The translations under genes were made by a program, and so were the position numbers. From the NCBI RefSeq assembly GCF_000328475.2, contig NC_026479.1:496001-560000 (forward strand): a stretch of 64,000 nt of DNA, read 5' to 3'. Source of the DNA: Mycosarcoma maydis. Taxonomy: Eukaryota; Basidiomycota; Ustilaginomycetes; Ustilaginales. The first letter of the stretch is position 1. Each line of letters starts with the position of its first letter. The notes beneath the pieces were generated by a model. That model was not told the DNA's origin, did no database searches, and worked only from the letters and a program-made list of their open reading frames with translations. Shown here piece by piece: positions 13,187 through 21,868 of the stretch.

Positions 13187-14380
13187 ATGGAGGCGATCGC
13201 ACAAGCAGGCAGAGCGTTTCTGAGCTCGACGAGCGGCATGCTGCAAGATGCGCTCGTATCGTGCAATGCCTCTGCGTCGAATGCACATGCCGATTCGCTC
13301 ACCAAAGACCTCGTTGTTCAACAGATCCTCATCCACCCGATCAAGTCGTGTCGTGGAACCTCGGTAGACCAAGCCGCATTCGACCATCAGGGTTTGCAAT
13401 ACGATCGCACATGGCTCATCATCGATGCCAACACCAAGAAATTCTACACGGCACGCGAATTGCCAAAGATGGTGTTGATCCATCCTAGGATTCAGCACGA
13501 AAAAAACACGCTCTCTATCGAGATCCCGCAGTCCGAGAACGGCGTTCCTGCCTCGACGGTTCAAGTGTCGCTCCAACCGAGTAAAGAGCAAGTCGCCACG
13601 TACGAGGTAGTGGATGGGATCTTGATCTGGGGCGCTTATGTTGATGGATACGCTGTATCCGCCGAAGCCGACTCGAAACTCTCGGCCTACTTTGGCAAGC
13701 AGGTGCGATTGGTTCGAAAGGGCCCTTCACCACGCCAGTCCGGACCCACAAATCCGGACGGTGCCGTTGAATGGACGGACGCTGTGTTGCGGTATCAGGA
13801 TTTCTTTCCTTGTCTGGTCGCTTCTGCAGAAAGCCTCAGGGACGTGCAACGTACACTTACCGCTTCCGTCTACCCATCTCTGAGCGACAAAGACGATGCA
13901 AAATCATTCAAAGTACCACGCTCGGTGAACAGAGAATATTGGACACCGGAAGAACTCTCTTCGCTCCCCATCACGCGGTTCCGACCCAACATCATCATCG
14001 ACAACGCCTCTGATGCATCCACCCCGCTCTCTGCGTGGGAGGAAGACGGCTGGACCGCAGCTGAGCTGTTCCCCGCCAACACCGCCGCTCCGTTCGGCAA
14101 ACAAGCCGAGCGAAAAGGTCGAGCCGGAATCTACATGTTGGCCAAATGCGCACGATGCATGGTCCCCAACATCGACCCTGAGACAGGCGTAAGGGACAAC
14201 TTCTTACCGTACCGAGTGTTGCAGGAGTATCGCCAGGTAGACCAAGAAGCCGCGAAAAAGGGTAAGCCTTGCTTCGGAATGCTGAGCGTTCCCAGAGAGA
14301 AGCAAGGCGTCATCAAGGTAGGTGATGTGTTCAGGGTAACCAAAACCACGGATCCGCAGACCAGGCCTTCGCCTGTCTAG
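13187..14380 (+). CDS. MOSC-domain molybdenum protein, mARC-like
   Basis: A 397-residue protein. The N-terminal MOSC beta-barrel begins at about 45 (VVQQILIHPIKSCRG) with the family's YDRTWLIID segment. The MOSC domain follows, with FRPNIIIDN and the cysteine segment KCARCMVPNIDPETG. Cys324 in the RCM context sits where mARC enzymes bind molybdenum cofactor through one cysteine. By family, it should reduce N-hydroxylated compounds with electrons from cytochrome b5 and its reductase, usually at the mitochondrial outer membrane. The start codon has good context (CAACCATGG). The frame continues upstream but without another ATG. The substrate is unknown, and no partner genes are adjacent. Confidence 0.88.
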   Translation: MEAIAQAGRAFLSSTSGMLQDALVSCNASASNAHADSLTKDLVVQQILIHPIKSCRGTSVDQAAFDHQGLQYDRTWLIIDANTKKFYTARELPKMVLIHPRIQHEKNTLSIEIPQSENGVPASTVQVSLQPSKEQVATYEVVDGILIWGAYVDGYAVSAEADSKLSAYFGKQVRLVRKGPSPRQSGPTNPDGAVEWTDAVLRYQDFFPCLVASAESLRDVQRTLTASVYPSLSDKDDAKSFKVPRSVNREYWTPEELSSLPITRFRPNIIIDNASDASTPLSAWEEDGWTAAELFPANTAAPFGKQAERKGRAGIYMLAKCARCMVPNIDPETGVRDNFLPYRVLQEYRQVDQEAAKKGKPCFGMLSVPREKQGVIKVGDVFRVTKTTDPQTRPSPV

Positions 14381-14662
14381 TGGTTAGAGTGCTTAGAATG
14401 CAATTCCAATCGTCTCCTTCGCCTGGTTGCGCTTTGAATGTGTTGAGGTTGTGCTGGAGGTTCTATCTCGACGATTCGGCGTTGTGCACGGCGCGGAAGC
14501 AGGAGAGATGGACAAAACCGGATATATCTGCGTAACAAGAAGCAACACTTGAGCGCACAGTAGCCAATATATTACAGACACAGCAAGGAAACCTACAGGA
14601 ACATAAATCAAAACATCCGAGAGTACGTGGCAGTGTGGGCGAGACATATCGCGATACGCATG

Positions 14663-15961
14663 CTAGCGACGATGCGCGCGCTCCTCCCTGGCGCGCAGCT
14701 TTAATCTGGCCACATCGGTTATCAAGGCCTTTCTGGTCTTCTCGTACCACTTGAAGAGCATATTCCTGTCGAACCTCAAAGCCTCCAACCACTCGGGCGG
14801 TACCAGTTGGCTGTTTAACAGCTCGCTGTCGCGATCGTCGTCGATCTTGGGTACGTATACGATGTCGTCTCTCGTCGTCTTCTTTCCTGCTGTCGTGGCA
14901 AGCGAAGAGCGAGACTCTTCCAAGTCCATCAGCACCGAGTAGTAGTCTTCCTGTGCAAAGATCGCTTTGAATCGACGGAACGGTTCCGAGGGATCGATCT
15001 TCTCGACACCCGTGATGACGAGGCCGGTCAGATCTTCGTACAGCTTTCGCACCGCCTTTTCATCCTCGATCGCCGCGAGCGACGTCGATGCGGCCGAAGT
15101 CTCGCTGGTCGCTTTCACAGATTTGGTGTGCGTCTGCGATTGAGCAATCTCTTGTTCGAGTTGCAGTTTGTACGATTGCACATCTTGCTCCAATCTTTGG
15201 ATCTTGGTTTGTGCTTCCAGCATCTGTTTGCGATGCAACTCTTGCAGTTCCTGTATTCTTGCATCGTCGGGTTGAACGCTTTCGCTCACACTCGCGTTGA
15301 GTATGCTCATGCTTCGATCTGCTCCTGCTAGCCCGGAAGCTTGGGCTTCCTTGGCGCGCTTCTCCGCAGCGTCGACCTTGGCCTTGAGCGAATTGATCAG
15401 ATCTTTGTCGTGTCGATACCTGGCTTCGGCCGTCTTCTTGAATTCGTCGAGCGCTTGTTCGGGCGCTGTGGCTCGAAGTTGTCGAAGCTCGTCGTACTGC
15501 GATTGAATTTCGTCGCGTTCGGATCGGATGCGTTGAAGCTGGTCTTGCAGAAGTTGTTCGCGCTTCGAAGTGAGCTTGGAGAGCTTTTTGTCGACCCACT
15601 CGTCGTAAGCTCGACGTTCGATGAACAGTTCGTCGGACAGGACCAGAGCGGGCGGTGCGTCGTCGTCAGATGCTTGGTTATTTTGTAAACGCGATGAGCT
15701 GCTGTGTTTGTGCGAAGTGCTCTTTTTCACCGCTCGAATCGGTTGCTCATCCGGTGCAACGTCGTCGTGATGTGCGCGCTTCGATCGGTGTTCCGCGTTG
15801 GACGACGATCTGGGTGCGGCGCAAGACGAACCGATTTTGATCTGTCCATAGCTGTCGTCCGTTTCCGACTGGTCTTCTTGGTCCGTAGTAGCTCGTCCGC
15901 GATTCGCTTGTCGCGAAGAGGCAGACGACGAAGACATTGCGATCGCGCGTGACGGTGCCAT
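14663..15961 (-). CDS. Csm1/Pcs1-like kinetochore (monopolin) protein
   Basis: A 432-residue protein. Residues 1-115 are disordered and Ser/Asp/basic-rich. About 118-285 form a long coiled coil (SKREQLLQDQLQRIRSERDE onward). From about 297 comes a compact C-terminal domain, with KLYEDLTGLVI, a short beta-rich region, and a closing helix WLEALRFDRNMLFKWYEKTR. A coiled coil followed by a small globular domain opening with L-Y-E-x-L-T-G is the plan of Csm1 (S. cerevisiae) and Pcs1 (S. pombe), which dimerise and clamp kinetochore microtubule sites at the centromere or rDNA. The call rests on this architecture and the short LTG segment. It runs tail-to-tail with the MOSC gene, 282 bases apart. Another coiled-coil kinetochore protein remains possible. 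Confidence 0.62.
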   Translation of the reverse strand: MAPSRAIAMSSSSASSRQANRGRATTDQEDQSETDDSYGQIKIGSSCAAPRSSSNAEHRSKRAHHDDVAPDEQPIRAVKKSTSHKHSSSSRLQNNQASDDDAPPALVLSDELFIERRAYDEWVDKKLSKLTSKREQLLQDQLQRIRSERDEIQSQYDELRQLRATAPEQALDEFKKTAEARYRHDKDLINSLKAKVDAAEKRAKEAQASGLAGADRSMSILNASVSESVQPDDARIQELQELHRKQMLEAQTKIQRLEQDVQSYKLQLEQEIAQSQTHTKSVKATSETSAASTSLAAIEDEKAVRKLYEDLTGLVITGVEKIDPSEPFRRFKAIFAQEDYYSVLMDLEESRSSLATTAGKKTTRDDIVYVPKIDDDRDSELLNSQLVPPEWLEALRFDRNMLFKWYEKTRKALITDVARLKLRAREERAHRR

Positions 15962-16899
15962 GATTCGTTGATTTTCGCAAACGTTGAATGCTGAGCGTGT
16001 CGATGAAACGTCAGTAGCAAGCCAAGCTGATTGTGCCTGCCTTGTTCTTTGACACCACTCTCTTGCGGACGCTTTGCGGATGATGGATGAATCGTGTGAT
16101 AGTCACGAATGTGTTCCTCACTCCTCACAACTGCTGCTCTTGTTACGCGCGCCTCGCCGTCACGCTTCGACGTGTGTGTGCGCTCCCTAGTGCCGATTCA
16201 TCTGTCAGCTGTTTCTCCAAATTCACGATTCACCCGCCCACCAACAGTCGTGAGTGTGTTGTAAACAGAGTCCAACACTAGCCTTCAGACGTGTTTTCCT
16301 CCCTGTCGCGTCGCTTGCATTTTCTTGGCTTGGGCTAGATTTTCATCTTTCTCCACACGGTGCGGTTTCCGAGCCTCGAAGACGGGTCACGTGAGGCATA
16401 CCAAGATGATTTTACTCACCACACAGTCACAGTCACAGAGTGCACAGTCAAGGCTGACACTGTGAGAACGGTACGGTACTGTCGTGTTGACTCGACCAAG
16501 ATCTGCGCGCCGTGTCTCCCATCATCTCATACGAGGCGCTGCCCTTCAACTCCTGCAACGCAGATTGGCTCGGGACAAATGAATGGGATATCATTGACTA
16601 CCATAGCAAGCAAGTCAGTTTTAATAGGACAAGAGGAAAAGACAGGCAAAAACATGATTACGATGAATGGCGCGCTGGCAGAGACAGCACGAGCTAGACA
16701 AGTTCACGACCACCGAAAGGAAAAAGACGTGCATTCTCGAATAGCGCGGAAGTGATCTTGGATCGCGCACCGGCGGCGTCACCAGCCACGCAAAGGAGAA
16801 GCACGGAAAAGCAAAGCCACGTTGCGAGTGGTCGATTGTCCTACTGCCATGACAAGGTCGAAAACGAATCTAATGCTGGACAAGGTCGGATGCACACTG
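15962..16899. other. Intergenic between Csm1-like start and Ras end
   Basis: Promoter and leader of the Csm1-like gene and 3' flank of Ras. Motif copies sit at about 16094 (TCACGAAT), 16224 (ATTCACGATT) and 16247. No gene seen. Confidence 0.55.
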
Positions 16900-17678
16900 T
16901 TAGAGAACGATACATTTCTGGCAGCAACCCGCCGAATGAGACCCTTCCTCAGTCTGGAAACGCTCCATACCAGCCGAGCCCGTGGTGGCGCCAGTTGCAC
17001 CGGGTCTTCCCATTGTCTGTTCCTTGTTATACCTTCGGATCTCGCGCACCAAGTTGCTGAACGCCTCGTCGACGTTGATACGCTGCTTGGCTGATGTCTC
17101 GATGAAACGGCAGCCAAAGTGTTTTGCCAATTCGCGACCCTCGTGGCTCCCCACTTGTCTCTCGTACTCCAAATCGCATTTGTTTGCGACAACAATGACA
17201 GGAAAAGAGTCCTTATCCTTGACGCGCAAGATCTGTTGATGGAACGTCGAAATCTCGTCGAAAGAGTTGCGAGATGTGATGCTGTACACTAGCAAGAAGC
17301 CTTCGCCTGTTCGCATGTATTGTTCCCTCATCGCGCTGGGCCGAGAAACCGAGTTTGAAACAGAATCCATCCACACCACCAAAATGAGAAAGTCAGCTGC
17401 TACGATCCTTTCCTAGCCATCGCTTTCGGCGCGCAGTTTCGTGAGCAGGCACAAGTTTACACTTACCTGTATTCCTCCTGACCAGCTGTATCCAACACAT
17501 CGAGCAAAGCGACCTCTTCGTCGATGACACATTGCTTGCGGTAAGAGTCCTCGATAGTTGGGTCGTATTCGTCAACAAAGTGGCTCTGGATGAACTGGAT
17601 CGTCAACGCCGACTTGCCGACGCCACCACCGCCGACGACGACAAGCTTGTACTCTCGCAAGAATTGTGCTTTGGACAT
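16900..17678 (-). CDS. ras: Ras-family small GTPase, two exons
   Basis: Exons 17467-17678 and 16900-17335 (minus strand) are joined across a 131-base intron (GTAAGT..CCCAG), giving 215 residues. Motifs: P-loop GGGGVGKS, effector loop [12 protein letters not shown] identical to classical Ras, [11 protein letters not shown] with the catalytic Gln, NKCDLE, ETSAK, then a hypervariable Gly/Thr/Ser-rich tail and the CAAX box CIVL. The leucine ending predicts geranylgeranylation by the usual rule. The splice junction falls in the Tyr-Ser codons and restores the universal [16 protein letters not shown]. It should be a membrane-bound switch upstream of cAMP and/or MAP-kinase signalling. Smut fungi carry at least two Ras genes (ras1, ras2); I cannot decide which this is. 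The second half of the divergent pair is the apyrase gene, 4.2 kb away. Confidence 0.95.
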
Positions 17679-19249
17679 TGCAATTCACGTAAGCGTACCT
17701 ATGCGGATGTTGGCAAATTGGTCGATGTTACTTTGTATCTGGAAGTCGAGCTCCAGGGAGGAAAGCTGTTTCACTCGTAGTCTGATGCTGGCTTCGGTAC
17801 GAAAGTCACGAAGAAAGATGGACCGATGTCTTTGAGGCTCCAAAGAGACAATGTCTGCGAGTTGTTTGATGTGTTTTGAACAACCTGCGAGGCGCGAGTT
17901 GCGTTTCGAACGATGTAGCGGTTTGCCGGCGCAAAAAAAGGTAACCCGATGCGAAGTAAGGAAGAGACTATCTTTACGGATGTGTGTGTTTGGATAATGG
18001 ACTAGAAGAGCAGCTTGGTCGGGGTCGAGCGTGTCAGTGATGTCGGAAAAAAAGACCGTGAGAGGATGAAAGGGTGAATGGAAAGATATGGCAAGATACG
18101 ACGAACAAGCAAAGTGAGAACCAACGCCAAATCGTGGATGTCGGAAGCCAATCCGAACTAGAATGACAGGCGACAGCGAGCGTGCGTGTGTGCGTGTAGT
18201 TGTGAGTGAGTTGTGAGTGTAAGGGTGTGTGTGTGTGTGTGGCGTTAGAGGGGAGAGGCTCTCGCCTTGTTATTGTCCAAGCTTCAGGGGCACGCTGGAC
18301 AGGCGCGTGTCTGCACATCTTCAAAGTCTAAATCGGATTGGGCACACCAGTCATGACTATAACGAAAGGCCAGGTCGAATACAACCACTCATTTCGAACT
18401 TGAATTCAATTTTAGCTTGCTTTTGCAAACGTCGGGTGTTCGTCGACCAGCGTGAGTGATTCGTGAGTGGAACCGCAATCTGCTGCCCACCACCAATTCG
18501 GACACAGACGAGGAAATAGGCGCTGCAATTTCGCCATGCCACATTGTTCAAGGCCAGTAAGTTGGTATGCCATTGTTGCGAAGGCTTGAGGCCAGGCTAG
18601 CATTAAGCTGGTCGCTTTCATAGCTAGTTCGGCATAAAGCCGTCATTCTTTCCAAGAGGTTACAGTCTCTCGATCAGCAGCCCACACTCCAAGCTCAGTC
18701 TGAGTTGGTCTGCTCACAACAGTGCTTTGCCGTAGTGGTGCAGAGCTGCCGAAACGGCTGTCCTGTGGTAACAGTCGAACAGGATTTGCTGCCAGTCCAT
18801 GCCATTCACCATTGGTTGTTTCTAAAGGTGAAAGTTGCCGCTGCTGACTTACACAGTCGTGAGTAGTTGACGATTTCTCGGGCAAAATCCTAAAGAGAGG
18901 AAGCTAGCCTCAGTCCAAGTAATTGCGTGATACATGGTACTTTAGCGCTTTCCTCTGCGTCCCATGCTTCGTGTATGGACACCTCTGGGAGTCGAATCTT
19001 GAGAAAAATTGATCGACGGCGGTGGAGGTGATAGATCATCGGAGGAAGCTCCCTTTTTCAGAGATTTGATGATTCGTTTCGCCTGGCTTTCTCAAAAGAG
19101 AAGAAAGGTCAGCGGCGATCGACTGTCAAGCATTCAACTAAAGTTACATGACTTTGGCCTACATTCACGATTTTACAGGCGAGACGAGCAGAAAGGATGT
19201 GCTGTCATTTTGCTCATAGTGGCCGAGGTGATAAGTTAGAATGTAAGAA

Positions 19250-19251
<2 letters not shown>

Positions 19252-19322
<71 letters not shown>

Positions 19323-19323
19323 G
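19252..19323. repeat. Compound microsatellite (CT)n-(GT)n
   Basis: A CT dinucleotide tract of about 56 bases with one TTTC interruption passes directly into about eight GT units. Confidence 0.95.
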
Positions 19324-21123
19324 TGTTAAATGGACCGATCTTCGAAAACCAAACAGCCTAAGTCGCCGTGCATCCCAGCTGCGCAAAAGAAACAACTTTC
19401 AGTCGAATGCAATACGTAGTGTTTCGCCACGAGATGGAGAACACCGTTCAGGTACGATCACAGACCGGACCAAGATCGACACTGAGATCTGGTCCCATGA
19501 GCGGAGAGCGGAGTTTTGCGAGCTTAATCGACAAGTGCCTCATAACGTTCCCTCATTTCGTCATGCTGTCGAGTTCCAGTCGGATAGCTGCTCTCCACAA
19601 AGCCACGCGATAAGGCAGCCGTCGTCGACGATCACTATTCAAGATTGACAAAGGCGTCGCAGAGACATGGGAGCTGCAAAGGACAGGGCTAAGCGAACGG
19701 CAACATGTGTGGAGGCTCGTTTCGGTACAATGACAGACTTCATTTGCATTCACGATTGATGGACGCCGCAATTGGGTATCAAGCATCGATCGAACCTTGA
19801 GGAACGAACGGATGGACGGGCAGCGGATCGCCGTTGGATTCGGCTTTCACGACAAGCATTTAACCCCAAGATTTGGCCCGCCACGTTACCATTGACGAAA
19901 TAAGAGCATCATAGAGATTGAGTTGGGCGAGTAACGGGGTAAGTTAAGTAAAACAGCTTGCTCTTTGCACATCTCGGCTGTGGAGTATGAAACGCTTACG
20001 ATGAAAACGCGGCAAAACACTCACTTGCTCGACGCGAAGCGTCTTTGCTTGACTTGCCATCATCGACCAGAAGCCAGGCTGGCCAGACATGAACCAGTCA
20101 GCATCGATAGCTGATCAGGAAGAATCGCGCTCATCCGGCTGCCTTGTCGCGGAGAGAACAGGCACGAGGCAAGCGATCGTAAACATCGGTGCGCTTACAA
20201 TTCACGATTAACCTTGTCTGTGATCAGTCGAAAATCGAAGCAGATACCAGAGCCAAATTTTCGATGCTCTGATATTATAATAAAACAGCAAATCGTGAAT
20301 TTGACCTATTTATTTTACTGGATAACTAGTCCAATTCAAAATCAAAGCTGGCAGAAGGCGGTGCAGCTTGTTTTGACACGACGACAGATAGGGAGAGGAG
20401 CCTGCGTGTTTCTGCCTTGCCACGGAGTTGCGCGTTCAGAGACACGGTAATGGAAATGAGGTACACCATTCGTGATTTGCAACTCGTCGGTTCGTGATTG
20501 GCCGTGCCCATGTCAACTCGAATCGAGAATTGGGCTCCCCAAGTCACAAGTTTCGATGTTGAAATTCCATGCTGTGGTTATATCGAAATCATTCTGGTTT
20601 GTGAATCACATAGTAAACGAGACAGCTCCCTAATTTAGGGTTGACCCCTGCCTCTCTAGTTCATTTGCTTACAGGTGGTGCTGCTGCCGAGCACCAGACT
20701 GTGTCAACGTCGACAGAATCTATCGCAAAGACGTCATGGTAACAATTGTGGCTGTCTGGCGTACGGCTTGCCCTTAGTTATAGAAATCAGCGAATCGAGC
20801 GGGGAACCTTGTATTGACGGAAATGTACAGTATCAACCCCACCTTCACGTCAAGCTCGGGCCTCGGGCAACTCGAGACGAGGGAAAGAGGTAACTTATGC
20901 CATATTCATGGTTTCAGTGCTTCTGTGCGCTCGCTCACTTCGCTAGGAGCACCGACGCAAGCAAGGTTTTCAACAGTCAACGCTCGGAGCGGCCGAGGCG
21001 AGACGAGGCGCACCCTGTGAATAGAAGTGGCCCTTCAGGGTTCCGCGTCTGAGCCTCTTCGTGATTTCCGCTGCCGAATCTTGGTGCTTCGCGCTTCGCA
21101 GTCACAGTGGTGAAATCTTGGAT

Positions 21124-21164
21124 GTTTTGTTTTGGTTTGTTTTGTTTTGTTTTGTTTTGCTTTG
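21124..21164. repeat. (TTTTG)n pentamer tract
   Basis: About seven TTTTG-like units with small interruptions, followed by more T-rich DNA to about 21200. It lies roughly 700 bases upstream of the apyrase start. Confidence 0.85.
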
Positions 21165-21781
21165 ATTCTTGTTTTGGGAAATTTTGAATTTTTTGTTTAA
21201 GTTAAAATGAACTTTGCAAAGCTCTCCCTGCATTTGACCCCTCTCAGAAGATGATGGAATTGACAGTTGGTGTGTGTGAGTGGCTCTGTGGCAATTTTGA
21301 CTGCATTTCACCGAAGCACACACCCCACGAACCGGCGCCACACGCACAGACTGAGGGGGCGCGGTTGATAGGTCTCATTGTGTGTCAAGTTTGCGTACTG
21401 ATGTGTGCTGTTAGTGTGTAGCTTCGGCCATGAACTTCGGTCCAAGATTTCCAAGAAGAGTTAGTCGCCTTCGCTTGTGTCCCTCATTCCATCAACCATA
21501 AACCTCCTTCTCTGCGATCTCTACGCCATCCGATCATCAGCATCCTTTGCTATCGTCATCACAGTTCCCTCTTCTCACTGCTGACTTCCGAGTTCGGTTG
21601 CGATCACTGACAAGGTAGCTAACCAGCAACCAGGCGCAGCCACTCGACTCGATCCTTCTCGATCCTTCAATACCCCCTTGGATCTGAGCCTTCCGTCCAA
21701 TCCAAACACAGCTCACCACCCATATCCACATCGCACCACGGCTGTTCCATACGAATTCATGACATACGATTACATGCAAGG

Positions 21782-21863
21782 GTAAAGCACAGTTAGCACG
21801 GCTCTGTTCGCAGCGTCATCGTCGCTATCTAGATTGGTTTTTGTAACTTCTCCTCTTGCACAG
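21782..21863 (+). other. Candidate 5' UTR intron of the apyrase gene
   Basis: Donor GTAAAG at 21782 and acceptor TTGCACAG ending at 21863, six bases before the ATG, after a pyrimidine stretch. An upstream ATG at about 21759 would not join in frame, so the intron would be untranslated. Prediction from splice consensus only. Confidence 0.4.
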
Positions 21864-21868
21864 CCACG

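Larger units (their letters stand above)
17679..21868. other. 4.2-kb gene-free divergent interval (Ras / apyrase)
   Basis: No frame with domain, codon bias or splice support was found on either strand. It holds GT-rich DNA at 18225-18241, the CT/GT tract at 19252-19323, a TTTTG tract at 21124-21164, and scattered motif copies at about 18460, 18855, 19164, 19748, 20200, 20291, 20468, 20490 and 21060. The right 350 bases are pyrimidine-rich and look like the apyrase promoter and leader. Confidence 0.5.

Noticed and set aside
20628..20640. CCCTAA and TTAGGG head-to-head, like a telomere fusion
   Set aside because: One unit on each side only; expected by chance.
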